The notes under the pieces were generated by a model. The model was not told where the DNA came from, did not search any database, and saw only the letters and a program-made list of their open reading frames with translations. Source: Paenarthrobacter aurescens TC1 (lineage in GTDB: Bacteria > Actinomycetota > Actinomycetes > Actinomycetales > Micrococcaceae). From it: a stretch of DNA of 64,000 bases. This document shows positions 37,943 through 47,121 of the stretch, in pieces. Made by a program: the position numbers and the translations under genes. Position 1 is the stretch's first letter; each line of letters begins with the position of its first letter. The stretch covers positions 496,001 through 560,000 of the forward strand of contig CP000474.1 in NCBI GenBank assembly GCA_000014925.1, given 5' to 3'.

Positions 37943-38593
37943 TTAGTCGGCGAGGATCAGGTAGAGCGCCCGGCGGGTTTCGTCGAGCTTTTCGATGGCC
38001 GCCTGGCGCTGTTCGTCGGTAGCAGCCGCACGGAACTGATGGATGACACCCATGAGCTTGCCGACGCTTTGGTGGAACGCTGCGCCCGTTCCATCAGCCT
38101 CGGTGTTCCAGGCGTTGGCCAGTTCCTCTTCATGCTCGGCGACGTAAGCCTTGCCGTCGTCCGTGAGCGTGAACTCGGTGCGGCGACCCTCGCCAACAGC
38201 CACGATGAGTTCCTCATCCACCAGTTGCTGCAGCGTGGGGTATACCGAGCCGGGGCTGGGACGCCAGGCGCCGGACGTCTTCTCGGCGATGGTCTTGATC
38301 AGGCCGTAGCCGTTGGACGGAGCCTCAGCCAAGAGCGAGAGAATCGCTGCGCGGACATCGCCGCGATTGGCGCGGCGTGACCCGCCGGGCCCGAAGCCCC
38401 TCGGTCCGAAACCCGGGCCGAAGCCGGGACCAAAACCGCCCGGGCCGAAGCCTGGACCAAATCCGCCTCCACCATGGCCGCCCGGTCCGCGCCGGCCCTT
38501 GCCCCGATTGAAGCGGCCTCGGCCGTGCCCGTGCTCGGGGTGTCCGTGACCATGCTCGGGAAAAGTGTTGTCGTGTTCGTTGATGCCTTTCAT
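37943..38593 (-). CDS. PadR-family regulator with Gly-Phe-Pro-rich N-terminus
   Basis: 216 residues. The first 78 are His-rich (EHGHGHPEHGHG) and then repeats of GFGPG units, low-complexity and probably disordered. PadR winged helix at about 80-150: VRAAILSLLAEAPSNGYGLI, then SGAWRPSPGSVYPTLQQL and GEGRRTEFTLTDDGKAY. A C-terminal helix for dimerisation follows. The large palindrome upstream of its start is the likely autoregulatory site. PadR proteins often control drug exporters, but no exporter adjoins this one. Confidence 0.92.
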   Translation of the reverse strand: MKGINEHDNTFPEHGHGHPEHGHGRGRFNRGKGRRGPGGHGGGGFGPGFGPGGFGPGFGPGFGPRGFGPGGSRRANRGDVRAAILSLLAEAPSNGYGLIKTIAEKTSGAWRPSPGSVYPTLQQLVDEELIVAVGEGRRTEFTLTDDGKAYVAEHEEELANAWNTEADGTGAAFHQSVGKLMGVIHQFRAAATDEQRQAAIEKLDETRRALYLILAD

Positions 38594-38638
38594 AACAGCA
38601 TCGTCCTTTCGGTTGTTGTTACGCCGAAGGAGTATCGG

Positions 38639-38668
38639 CGATAGTTAACGATATATCGGTAACTATCG
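38639..38668. promoter_or_regulatory. Nested 30-bp palindrome, likely PadR operator
   Basis: Outer arms CGATAGTTA/TAACTATCG (9 bp, perfect) enclose the self-palindrome CGATATATCG; one base pair in between is mismatched. It lies 46 bp upstream of the padR start. The AT-rich dyad is typical of PadR sites. It starts 98 bp right of nothing else likely to use it. Confidence 0.65.
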
Positions 38669-38691
38669 GGAGGTCAAGAGGTTTCTTAAAG

Positions 38692-38741
38692 CACGACGGC
38701 GGGTGGCAGCTTCTGTAGGGAAGCCGGCACCCGCCGTCGTG
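38692..38741 (-). terminator. Terminator-like hairpin after nadE
   Basis: Perfect 14-bp arms (38692-38705 and 38728-38741) with a 22-base loop, 20 bp beyond the nadE stop. On the minus strand the stem is followed within a few bases by TTTAAGAAA. Confidence 0.7.
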
Positions 38742-38761
38742 AATGGTCTAACGCGACGTAG

Positions 38762-39583
38762 CTATTTCCACCAGGTATCGAAGATGGTGACCGGAACGGT
38801 GCGCTTGTGACGCGTGCGCAGGTACTTCTGTTCCAGCAGCTCTGCCGCGTCCTCGGGAACGTCGCGGCCTTCAAGGTAGTCGTCGATGGTGTCGTAGGTG
38901 ATACCGAGCTCGTCTTCGTCGGTACGGCCGGGCTTGTTGTCCAGGAGGTCGGCGGTGGGAACCTTCTCCCAAACCCGTGAGGGTGCGCCTAGCTCGGCCA
39001 GGAGTGCGCGGTTCTGGCGTTTGTTCAGGCCGAACAGCGGCAGGATGTCCGCGCCGCCGTCGCCGAACTTCGTGAAGAAGCCGGTGACGGACTCGGCGCC
39101 GTGGTCCGTTCCGATCACCAGGTAATTGTGCTCGCCGGCCAGTGCGTACTGGGCGATCATGCGTGCGCGTGCTTTGGTGTTGCCCTTATGGAAATCGGAG
39201 ATCGGGGCGCCGGTGGTCTTCTCGAACTCCTCCTCGAAGCCGTCCACGGCTTGGGAGATGTTGTAGGTCCACTCGGTCTTGGCCTTGATGAAGTCGAGGG
39301 CTGCTTGGGCGTCGTCTTCGTCGTGCTGGATGCCGTAGGGGAGGCGGACAGCGACAAAGTTTGCGTCCATGCCCTCGGCTTCCAATTCCTCAACGGCCAA
39401 CTGGGCGAGGCGGCCGGCCAGCGAGGAATCTATGCCGCCGGAGATACCTAGGACGAATCCCTTGGTGTGCGTCGCCTTCAGGTAATCCTTCAGAAAACCG
39501 ACGCGTTTGCGGACCTCCTCTGCGGGGTTGATCCGGGGCTGGACGCCCATTTCTTCAATGATCTTGGCCTGGAGTTCGCGCAT
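38762..39583 (-). CDS. nadE: NAD synthetase, ammonia-dependent
   Basis: 273-residue enzyme that amidates nicotinic acid adenine dinucleotide to NAD. It has the PP-loop [14 protein letters not shown] near residue 45, the [18 protein letters not shown] segment, and [33 protein letters not shown]. It lacks the N-terminal glutaminase domain, so ammonia is taken directly. ATG at 39583. Single gene. Confidence 0.96.
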   Translation of the reverse strand: MRELQAKIIEEMGVQPRINPAEEVRKRVGFLKDYLKATHTKGFVLGISGGIDSSLAGRLAQLAVEELEAEGMDANFVAVRLPYGIQHDEDDAQAALDFIKAKTEWTYNISQAVDGFEEEFEKTTGAPISDFHKGNTKARARMIAQYALAGEHNYLVIGTDHGAESVTGFFTKFGDGGADILPLFGLNKRQNRALLAELGAPSRVWEKVPTADLLDNKPGRTDEDELGITYDTIDDYLEGRDVPEDAAELLEQKYLRTRHKRTVPVTIFDTWWK

Positions 39584-39650
39584 GGTCCAACACTAGTCAG
39601 CATGGCTGTGGACGCTCAACCATATTGCCTACTTCCAGCCCGCGTGTCAG

Positions 39651-40667
39651 CTAGTGGGAAGGCGCCGGACCTGTGGAGCCGCGGACGGTGAGGTGGGTGG
39701 GCATGACGGCCAGGCGTCTGCTGGATCCGGAGTTCAGCGGATCCAGTTGTGCCAGCAGCATGGACACGGCCACGCGTCCGGCCTGCTCAATCGGCGAGGC
39801 CATGGTGGTCAGGGGCGGGTTGCAAAAGTCGGCTCCGAAGATGTCATCGCAACCCACGATGCTCATGTCTTCAGGAACACGGATGCCGCGCTCGCGGAGT
39901 CGCTGCAGCATCCCGATGGCCAGGAGGTCGTTGAAGACGATGCAGGCCGTGGCTCCGGTCCGCACGGCCGCGTCAGCTGCTGCCGCCCCGGAGGTTGTCT
40001 TGGGGGTAAAGGGTCCCACCCTTGACGTGGTGATTCCGCGTTCGCGGCTTTCGTCCTCAAAGGTCTTCCACCGTTTGGCGTTGGACCAGGATGACGCCGG
40101 CCCGCCGACGTAGCAAATCTTTCCGTGACCCAGGGACGTGAGGTGTTCCAGGGCTTGGACAACTGCGGCGGGGGTATCGATCACCACTGCGGGCGCGTTG
40201 GAAGAGGACCGGTTGATGGTCACGATCGCTTGTGATGATGCTGCCTCGAGTATTTGTGCGTCGGTGAGGCGGGATGCGGCGAGGATGAATCCGTCCGCAG
40301 TCCGTTGCATCTTTCGGAGGGTGTCTGCTTCCATTTCGGCCGACTCCTCGGTGTCTACGAGCAGCTGCGTGTATCCGGCCGCTTTGAGCTGGTTTTGGGT
40401 CCCCCGGATGATGTCGAAGTAGAACGGGTTGGTGACGTCGGGGACCAGGAGTGCGATGGCATTGGTGCGTCCGGAACTCAGTCCGCGGGCCTGTGAGCTG
40501 GGGACGTAGTTGAGCTCCGCCGCCACTTTTTCGATCCGTTCGCGGGTCACGCGGTTCACCCGGTCCGGGTTGGACAATGCCCGCGAGACGGTTGATGTGG
40601 CCACGCCGGCCCGTTCTGCAACGTCACGGATGGTGGGGGCAGTTGCCCTTGCGCTTGTCTCTCCCAT
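39651..40667 (-). CDS. LacI-family regulator of the hexuronate operon
   Basis: 338 residues. HTH at the N-terminus (TIRDVAERAGVATSTVSRAL), hinge QARGLSSGRTNAIALLVPD, then a sugar-binding domain (DGFILAASRLTDAQI; IVGCDDIFGADFCNPPLTTM). ATG at 40667 is used; upstream codons to 40772 would read through the promoter. It is divergent from the ABC transporter and hexuronate genes, with a LacI-type palindrome between them, so it most likely represses that operon until a uronic-acid-derived inducer appears. Confidence 0.93.
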   Translation of the reverse strand: MGETSARATAPTIRDVAERAGVATSTVSRALSNPDRVNRVTRERIEKVAAELNYVPSSQARGLSSGRTNAIALLVPDVTNPFYFDIIRGTQNQLKAAGYTQLLVDTEESAEMEADTLRKMQRTADGFILAASRLTDAQILEAASSQAIVTINRSSSNAPAVVIDTPAAVVQALEHLTSLGHGKICYVGGPASSWSNAKRWKTFEDESRERGITTSRVGPFTPKTTSGAAAADAAVRTGATACIVFNDLLAIGMLQRLRERGIRVPEDMSIVGCDDIFGADFCNPPLTTMASPIEQAGRVAVSMLLAQLDPLNSGSSRRLAVMPTHLTVRGSTGPAPSH

Positions 40668-40697
40668 GGAAAGATTGCAACACTCTTGGCAACTTTT

Positions 40698-40711
40698 GGC
40701 AAACGCTTGCC
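40698..40711. promoter_or_regulatory. LacI-type operator GGCAAACGCTTGCC
   Basis: Near-perfect palindrome centred on CG (one mismatch), in the divergent intergenic region 30 bp upstream of the lacI start. Partial copies (TTGGCAAC, TTGCCAAC) flank it on both sides. Confidence 0.7.
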
Positions 40712-40801
40712 GCTTGGATTGCCAACTCCCTAGACTCGACCACGAAGCCCCTGTGACGCACGCCACCACCACCTGCGGGCTTGGTAATCAAGGAGGAAAC
40801 A

Positions 40802-42160
40802 ATGAAGTTTGCACCATCAGCAAAGCTGGCCGCCGTTTTGGCAACGGCCGCCCTGGCTTTGACCGCCTGCGGGGGAAGCGGCAGCAGTTCGGACAGCACC
40901 GGAGGTGCCGTGGACGGCGCCGGGAAGAAGTTGAGCGTCCTCACCGGGGTCAACAACCAATACCCCGAGCAGCAGAAGGAATGGTTCAAGGACATTGCCG
41001 CCAAGTTCAAGGCAAAGACTGGCGCGGACGTTGAATTTGAAACTTTCGCGTCTGCCAACGACGAACTGACCCGAATTCAAACGTCAGTGGTTTCCGGCCA
41101 GGGCCCGGACGTTTACAGCCTGGGCACAACCTTTACCCCCACGGCCTACGCCACAAAAGCATTCGTGACTCTCTCCGAAGACGACTGGAAAAAGGTTGGA
41201 GGAAAGGACCGCTTCAACCAGGCCGCCTTAGGCATTTCCGGCCCGGACGCCGATCACATGGCCGGCATTCCGTTCGTCAGCCGCCCGTTCGTCATGGCGT
41301 ACAACAAGGACCTCCTTGCCGCCGCGGGCATCGAGAAGCCGGCAACAACGTGGGACGAACTCGCTGAACAGGCCAAAAAGATGACCAATGCCGGCGCCGG
41401 GACTTATGGCCTCGCCACCGGGTACAAGGACAACTTCGACCCGTGGAAGTTCATTTGGGCCATGTCCGTTCAAGCCGGAAACCCGCTGGTGGACGGAGAC
41501 AAGCTCAAGATGGACGATCCCACCGTCAAGAAAGCTTACGAGACTTACTTCGGTTGGCTCACCAAGGACAAAGTAGTGGATCCCGCCGCCATCGGTTGGA
41601 GCAACAGCAACGCCGTAGCGGCGTTCGCTTCGGGCAAAGCCGGCTACTTGATGATGACTACCTCCAGCTCCGTCCCCACGTTGGACAAATCAGCCATAGC
41701 CGGCAAGTACGCCTACTCCGTCATGCCCACTACAGCGCCGGGTGAAACGGCTCCGAAGGGCGACGGCGACAAAGCTGCCAGCATCCTCTCCGGTGACAAC
41801 GTTGTGGTTGCCGACTACTCGCAGCAAAAGGACTTGGCCTTCGCTTACATCGAGCTCATCACATCCAAAGACGAGCAGCTGAACTACCAGAAGATCTTCG
41901 GCGAACTCCCTGCCAATGCGGAGGCACTCGCCGCCCTGACCGACCCGAAACTCCAGCCAATCGCCGACGCCGCAGGCAAGTCCAAGGCAACACCGTTCAC
42001 CGGTGCCTGGGGCGACATCCAGCTCGGCCTCCTGAACGTCACCGTCCAGTCCATCCCGGACCTGGCCAACGGTTCCGTGGATAACTCGGCTCTGGAGTCA
42101 CGACTCAAGGACGCACAGTCCAAGGGGCAAGCCTCCCTCGACCGGGCCGCGAAGTCCTAG
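40802..42160 (+). CDS. Sugar ABC transporter substrate-binding lipoprotein
   Basis: 452 residues with a lipoprotein signal ending LALTAC (Cys21). Family 1 extracellular sugar-binding protein: GPDVYSLGTTFTPTAYATKA, GIPFVSRPFVMAYNKDLL, then WSNSNAVAAFASGKAGYLMM. AAGGAGG precedes ATG at 40802. First gene of a long operon that continues through two permeases into hexuronate enzymes. No ATPase is encoded here, so it probably shares a MsiK-like ATPase, as is common in actinobacteria. Cargo is inferred to be a glucuronate- or other uronate-containing saccharide. Confidence 0.93.
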   Translation: MKFAPSAKLAAVLATAALALTACGGSGSSSDSTGGAVDGAGKKLSVLTGVNNQYPEQQKEWFKDIAAKFKAKTGADVEFETFASANDELTRIQTSVVSGQGPDVYSLGTTFTPTAYATKAFVTLSEDDWKKVGGKDRFNQAALGISGPDADHMAGIPFVSRPFVMAYNKDLLAAAGIEKPATTWDELAEQAKKMTNAGAGTYGLATGYKDNFDPWKFIWAMSVQAGNPLVDGDKLKMDDPTVKKAYETYFGWLTKDKVVDPAAIGWSNSNAVAAFASGKAGYLMMTTSSSVPTLDKSAIAGKYAYSVMPTTAPGETAPKGDGDKAASILSGDNVVVADYSQQKDLAFAYIELITSKDEQLNYQKIFGELPANAEALAALTDPKLQPIADAAGKSKATPFTGAWGDIQLGLLNVTVQSIPDLANGSVDNSALESRLKDAQSKGQASLDRAAKS

Positions 42161-42172
42161 GCAGGATCTCCC

Positions 42173-43225
42173 ATGTCCACTGATTCCTTCAGGGAAATGA
42201 AGGCCGCAACGGGTCCGGCTGCCGAAGGGCAGCCGGGCCGGATCGGCACAATGTCCGACGCCGGTACGTCACCGGTGGCAGGCGCAGGAACCAGTCAGCC
42301 TGCCGGACGCGGCAAGAAACCCGTCCGCCGTAAGGGATTGAGCGAGCGGAACCGTCCACTGTGGATGCTGATCCCCGGCGGACTCCTGATGTTCGTCATC
42401 ATTGTGATTCCGCTGTTCCTGGGCATCTACATGTCGGCCCTCAACCTGGACCAGTACACCCTGCGCAAGTGGGTGAGCGCACCCTTTATAGGAATCGACA
42501 ACTTTGTAGAGGCACTGACCGATTCGCCGCTGCTCCATTCGGTGTGGCTGAGTGTCAGCTATTCGCTGATCGCCATGGTGATCACTTTGCCGTTGGGCAT
42601 CGCTGCCGCCGTGGCCACGCAGAACGCCTTCAAGGGCCGGGCGCTGGTTCGCTCCATCTTCCTGATCCCCTACGTCCTTCCATCCTTCGTGGTGGCCACG
42701 GTGTGGCGGACCATGTTCCAGCCGGACGGTGTAGTGGATTCGGCGCTGGGCTTGTTCGGTATGGATGGCGGGCTGTGGCTCAACGGGCCGCAGACCTATT
42801 GGACGCTCATCCTGGTCCAGATCTGGGCTTCCTGGCCGTTCATCTACCTGCTGGCTTTGTCCGGTCTGCAGTCCGTAGACCATGAGGTCCACGAAGCCTC
42901 GGCCCTGGACGGTGCGCTGTGGTGGAACAAGCTGCGGTATGTCATCTTCCCGTATCTCAAGGGACCGCTCGCGCTGGCTTTCCTGATCGGCATGCTGCAT
43001 CACATCAATAACTTCACGCTCCCGTTCGTGCTGTTCGGCGTGCCGGCCCCGGCTGACGTCGAAGTGCTTCCGATCCTCACCTACGTCACCAGCTTCCAGA
43101 GCTTCCGCTTCGGCCTCAGCGCCGCCATGGCTTTTGTGTCCTTGGTGCTGATCGCCATTCCGCTGTTTATCTACCTGCGCGCCGTCAAACTTGACGACGC
43201 CGAGACGCCGGGAGGCAAGAAGTGA
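42173..43225 (+). CDS. Sugar ABC transporter permease (MalF type)
   Basis: 350 residues with a long polar N-terminus (about 55 residues) and six membrane helices. The EAA loop that contacts the ATPase is EASALDGALWWNKLRYVIFPYL at about residues 240-260. Starts 12 bp after the binding-protein stop and overlaps the next permease by 4 bp (GTGA). Confidence 0.93.
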   Translation: MSTDSFREMKAATGPAAEGQPGRIGTMSDAGTSPVAGAGTSQPAGRGKKPVRRKGLSERNRPLWMLIPGGLLMFVIIVIPLFLGIYMSALNLDQYTLRKWVSAPFIGIDNFVEALTDSPLLHSVWLSVSYSLIAMVITLPLGIAAAVATQNAFKGRALVRSIFLIPYVLPSFVVATVWRTMFQPDGVVDSALGLFGMDGGLWLNGPQTYWTLILVQIWASWPFIYLLALSGLQSVDHEVHEASALDGALWWNKLRYVIFPYLKGPLALAFLIGMLHHINNFTLPFVLFGVPAPADVEVLPILTYVTSFQSFRFGLSAAMAFVSLVLIAIPLFIYLRAVKLDDAETPGGKK

Positions 43226-44157
43226 GCGCATCAACCACCTCCGTCCGCGGCACCGCCCGCCGGGGTTCGGCCGGGACCACGTTCCGGCCCGGCTCCAAAC
43301 GGCAGCATGAAGTGACCCGCCTCCTGCCCGGCCCCATGCTGGCGATCATCCTGACGGTCCTGAGCGCCATTGTGCTGATCCCGGTCGCCTACATTTTCCT
43401 GGCGTCAGTGAATTCTGACATCGGCGTAGCCAACGGCGAATTCTGGCCATCCACGTTCTCCCTGGAGAACTACACCAAGATCTGGTCAAGCGTTGGCTTG
43501 GCCAAGGGCTTGGCCAACAGCGTGCTCGTAGCCGGAGCCACCGCCGTGGTGTCAGCGGCCATGTCCGTTTCCATCGCGTATGTCCTGGTCAGGTACCAGT
43601 TCGGCGGACGGCTAACCATTCTGCGGAGCCTCCTGGCGCTGCAGTCAGTCCCTGGCACGCTGATGGTCCTGCCCGTGTTCGTTCTCTTCTCATCAGCCGC
43701 GAGCTACCTGGGCGTCCAGGTCATCGGAACCCAGTGGGGCCTCTTCATCACCTACCTGACGTTCGCGATGCCGTTCTCAACATGGGTGATGGTCACCTAT
43801 CTGCGCGGCTTGCCCCGGGAACTGGAAGAGGCTGCAAGGATCGACGGCGCCAGCAACCTCGGCGTCCTGGTCCGCATCATCCTGCCCCTTAGCTGGCCTG
43901 GAATCGTGGTCTCGGGAATCTTCGCGTTCCTGCTCGGCTGGAACGATGTCCTCTTTGCCTCCGTGATGACCCGGCCGGACAGCCAAACAGCTGCTGTGGC
44001 ACTGCAGATCTTCGGGGCTTCGCAGGAAGGCGGCGCCATCCCGCTGTACGGCCAGATGATGGCGGCGTCGCTCGTCTGCGCCGCACCAGTAGTGATTCTC
44101 TACCTGATTTTCCAACGTTACCTAGTGGGCGGTCTCACCGCCGGAGGAGTCAAATAG
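43222..44157 (+). CDS. Sugar ABC transporter permease (MalG type)
   Basis: 311 residues, six membrane helices; EAA loop EEAARIDGASNLGVLVRIILP at about residues 200-220. GTG start at 43222 in the GTGA overlap with the first permease. Completes the importer of the operon with the binding protein and the MalF-type subunit. Confidence 0.93.
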   Translation: MSASTTSVRGTARRGSAGTTFRPGSKRQHEVTRLLPGPMLAIILTVLSAIVLIPVAYIFLASVNSDIGVANGEFWPSTFSLENYTKIWSSVGLAKGLANSVLVAGATAVVSAAMSVSIAYVLVRYQFGGRLTILRSLLALQSVPGTLMVLPVFVLFSSAASYLGVQVIGTQWGLFITYLTFAMPFSTWVMVTYLRGLPRELEEAARIDGASNLGVLVRIILPLSWPGIVVSGIFAFLLGWNDVLFASVMTRPDSQTAAVALQIFGASQEGGAIPLYGQMMAASLVCAAPVVILYLIFQRYLVGGLTAGGVK

Positions 44158-44159
44158 CA

Positions 44160-45008
44160 ATGACCGGTTCAGCAACAATTGAGTGGACGCTCTCGGGCTT
44201 CGGAGACGAAATCGACGACGACCCGGTACTGCAGATCGCAGTGCTCCAAGCCTTGGGCGCGAACCACATCGAGGTCCGCAGCGCGTGGGGAACCAACATC
44301 GTGGACCTCGCACCGGAACAATTGGCAGAGCTGAAGAATCTCCTGGACAAGGCGGGCATGGGAGTCTCTGCCATCGCGTCACCCATCGGCAAGGTTGATG
44401 TCACACTTCCCGTGGAACACGAGGTGGAGCGCCTTCGGCGTGCCGCCAACGCGGCCCAGGTCCTGGGGGCCCGCTACATCCGCATCTTCTCCTTCTACTA
44501 CGGCGAGGGCGTCGCGGTGGACAGCATCCGCGATGACGTCATTGAGCGGATGCGTGCCTTGGCAGGAGTGGCCGAAGAGACCGGAGTTGTGCTCCTTCAC
44601 GAAAATGAAAAGGACATCTTCGGAGACACCCCCGATCGCGTGCTGGACATTATCGAATCCGTGGCTTCACCGGCGCTGAAAGTGGCCTGGGATCCGGCCA
44701 ACTTCGTTCAGGTGGGTGTCAAGCCGTTCGACGAAGGCTACGCCAAGCTCCGTCCCCACCTCGAGTACCTGCAGGTCAAGGACGCACGGTTCGCGGACGG
44801 CGTTGTCGTCCCTGCCGGTGAAGGCGACGGCGATCTCCTTCGCACGGTGGAGGCGTTGAAAGCCGATGGCTTCGTAGGATTCGCGAGCCTGGAACCCCAC
44901 TTGGCCGGCGCACACGGCCTGGGCGGCTTCTCAGGCCCAACCGCATTCGGGATGGCAGCCCGTGCCTTTGCCAAAGTCGTGACCGAAGCAGGAGTTGAAA
45001 CCAAGTGA
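44160..45008 (+). CDS. Sugar phosphate isomerase/epimerase family protein (TIM barrel)
   Basis: 282-residue xylose-isomerase-like barrel: FGDEIDDDPVLQIAVLQ, GARYIRIFSFYYGEG, VLLHENEKDIFGDTP (metal-binding Glu), AWDPANFVQVG and YLQVKDARFADG. The family includes IolE/IolH, hydroxypyruvate isomerase and keto-sugar epimerases; the exact reaction is not clear. It starts two bases after the permease stop and overlaps the next gene by 4 bp, so it is firmly in the operon. Confidence 0.88.
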   Translation: MTGSATIEWTLSGFGDEIDDDPVLQIAVLQALGANHIEVRSAWGTNIVDLAPEQLAELKNLLDKAGMGVSAIASPIGKVDVTLPVEHEVERLRRAANAAQVLGARYIRIFSFYYGEGVAVDSIRDDVIERMRALAGVAEETGVVLLHENEKDIFGDTPDRVLDIIESVASPALKVAWDPANFVQVGVKPFDEGYAKLRPHLEYLQVKDARFADGVVVPAGEGDGDLLRTVEALKADGFVGFASLEPHLAGAHGLGGFSGPTAFGMAARAFAKVVTEAGVETK

Positions 45009-46201
45009 GCAAGCAAACCCCCACTGCTGTCCTCAACGTTGCCATCACCGGATGCGGAACCATCGGACGCACCCACGCGGCATCCGTCGGGGAGATCGCC
45101 GACCTTCGCGTCACCGCGCTGGTAGATGAAATCGCCGAAGCCGCCGAGGGACTGGCCCAGCACATCGAGGACAACGGCGCCGCCCGCCCGGCCACTTTCC
45201 GAAGCCTGGCTGAAGCGTTCGCCGGCGCCGACGTCGACCTCGTCATCATCGCTACCCCCAGCGGACTGCACATCCAGCAAGCCCTGGAGGTGCTTGATGC
45301 CGGCAAACACGTGGTCATCGAAAAGCCACTGGACGTGAACCTGGACCGCGCGGCTGAGATCCTCGCGGCTGCCAAAACGGCGGAAGCCAAAGGACTCGTT
45401 GCGAGCGTCATCAGCCAGCACCGTTTCGATCCCGCGAGCATCGTGGTGGACGAGGCCCGCCGTGCCGGGCGCTTTGGGCGCCTCACGTCCGCCATCGCCT
45501 CCGTGAGCTGGTACCGCAGCCAGGGCTACTACGATTCCGGCGCTTGGCGTGGAACGTGGGCAATGGACGGTGGGGGAGCTGTGATGAACCAGGGCGTCCA
45601 CACCGTGGATCTGTTGCTGTGGTTCCTTGGCCGTCCGCTGGAAATCAGCGCCAAGACCGCTCTTTTGGCGCACACGGATGTTGAGGTGGAAGACACCGCC
45701 GTTGCCACCGTCACCTTCGAATCCGGTGCCCTTGCCGTTCTGCACGCAACCACCGCCGCCTACCCGGGCCTCACAGTCCGGCTGCAGGTCATGGGCAGCA
45801 AGGGCTCTGCCGTGATCGACAACGACCACCTCGAGTACTTCCATGCAGCCGCCTCGGACGAAGAGACCCAAAGCGGACCCATGGGCCTCCCGGGCGCAAG
45901 CAACCAAGCCGAGTCCGAACTCGCCAGGTTCGCTGAACCGGCCACCCGGACCAACCTGGATCCCACCCTCTACCCGGCCGGGCACATTCGCCAGTACCGC
46001 GACGTTGTGGAGGCCATCCGGACCGGGCGGCCCGCCGGCGTCACCATCAAGGACGCAGTCACGGCACTCGCCACCGTGCGTGCGCTGTATGTCTCGGCCA
46101 CGTTGGGCCACCCGGTCCTCATCGCCGACGTCACTGCAGGCAAATACAACGATGTCCAGGTACGGACCGGCAATGGACGGCTTGAGGAGGTCACGGCATG
46201 A
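45005..46201 (+). CDS. Gfo/Idh/MocA-family sugar dehydrogenase
   Basis: 398 residues. Rossmann NAD(P) domain with ITGCGTIGRTHAASVGE, the family EKP motif in VVIEKPLDVNLDRAAEIL, and a C-terminal alpha/beta substrate domain with DGGGAVMNQGVHTVDLLLW (catalytic His). GTG start in a 4-bp overlap. Flanked by two isomerase-like genes, it could oxidise a hexose, hexuronate or inositol derivative; no closer assignment is possible. Confidence 0.9.
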   Translation: MSKQTPTAVLNVAITGCGTIGRTHAASVGEIADLRVTALVDEIAEAAEGLAQHIEDNGAARPATFRSLAEAFAGADVDLVIIATPSGLHIQQALEVLDAGKHVVIEKPLDVNLDRAAEILAAAKTAEAKGLVASVISQHRFDPASIVVDEARRAGRFGRLTSAIASVSWYRSQGYYDSGAWRGTWAMDGGGAVMNQGVHTVDLLLWFLGRPLEISAKTALLAHTDVEVEDTAVATVTFESGALAVLHATTAAYPGLTVRLQVMGSKGSAVIDNDHLEYFHAAASDEETQSGPMGLPGASNQAESELARFAEPATRTNLDPTLYPAGHIRQYRDVVEAIRTGRPAGVTIKDAVTALATVRALYVSATLGHPVLIADVTAGKYNDVQVRTGNGRLEEVTA

Positions 46202-47118
46202 AGTTTTCTGTTTTCACGGCATCGACGCCGGAATGGACTCCCCAGGAAGCAGTCACGGAACTGTCAGCCCAAGGATGGCACGGCATCGAATGGCGGGTCA
46301 CGGACCAGGCCGACGCCCCGGAACCGGGCTTCTGGGCAGGGAACAAGGCCACGTGGCCCCTGACCGGACTTGAGGAATCACTCCCGGACATCGCACGGAT
46401 CACCGCCGACGCCGGCCTGGAGTACTCAGGCCTGGGCGGCTACGCCCGATGCGACAACCACGACGACGTCGATCGCGTCCTCGCGGCAACCGCCGAGTTG
46501 GGTGCCAGGCAAGTCTGCGTCAATGTCCTTCCGCTGGGCAACTCCACTATGGGTGGCCAGGAACCGACGGGCCTGTCCTACCCGGAGTTGTTCGCCGCGA
46601 CGCGGGAGCACTATGAGTGGGTGTCCAGCCGTGCGGCCCACCACGGTGTTAAAGCCCTGGTGGAACTGCACCATGGAACGGTGACCGCATCGGCGTCGTC
46701 CGCCAGGCGCCTCCTCGATGGCCTCGATCCGCAGCACGTCGGCGTCATCCACGACCTCGGAAACCTCCTGATCGAAGGCTGGGAGTCGCCGCTGCCCGCG
46801 CTGCAACTGCTGGGCCCCTACCTTGCCCACGTCCACGTGAAGAACGCACGATGGGTCCTCACGGACCAGCGCGATCCTGCCGGCGGTGCCGTCTGGGCCA
46901 GCGAATGGGCGCCCCTCGAAGCAGGAATTGGAAACGTAGTGACCTACTTCAAGGCGCTCGCCGACGCGGGCTACGACGATTGGGTGACCGTGGAGGACTT
47001 CTCCACTGAGGTTCCCCTCGCCGAGCGGACGGCCGGAAACCTGGACTTCCTGCGCCGCGCCGCATCCCTCGCCGGACTTGCCGTTGCCGGTAACGCCGAC
47101 TCCGTCTCGAAAGGCTGA
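46198..47118 (+). CDS. Sugar phosphate isomerase/epimerase family protein (TIM barrel)
   Basis: 306 residues, the second xylose-isomerase-like barrel of the operon but clearly different from the first. Seen: QGWHGIEWRVTD, ALVELHHGTVTASASSARRLL, GVIHDLGNLLIEG (metal site) and HVHVKNARWV. ATGA overlap with the dehydrogenase; three bases before uxaC. Probably acts on an intermediate of the same uronate or keto-sugar route. Confidence 0.88.
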   Translation: MKFSVFTASTPEWTPQEAVTELSAQGWHGIEWRVTDQADAPEPGFWAGNKATWPLTGLEESLPDIARITADAGLEYSGLGGYARCDNHDDVDRVLAATAELGARQVCVNVLPLGNSTMGGQEPTGLSYPELFAATREHYEWVSSRAAHHGVKALVELHHGTVTASASSARRLLDGLDPQHVGVIHDLGNLLIEGWESPLPALQLLGPYLAHVHVKNARWVLTDQRDPAGGAVWASEWAPLEAGIGNVVTYFKALADAGYDDWVTVEDFSTEVPLAERTAGNLDFLRRAASLAGLAVAGNADSVSKG

Positions 47119-47121
47119 GCC

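Noticed and set aside
38380..38480. Short G/C-rich repeats resembling a minisatellite or CRISPR-like array
   Set aside because: They are in-frame codons for GFGPG units in the PadR gene; no uniform spacer or repeat length.
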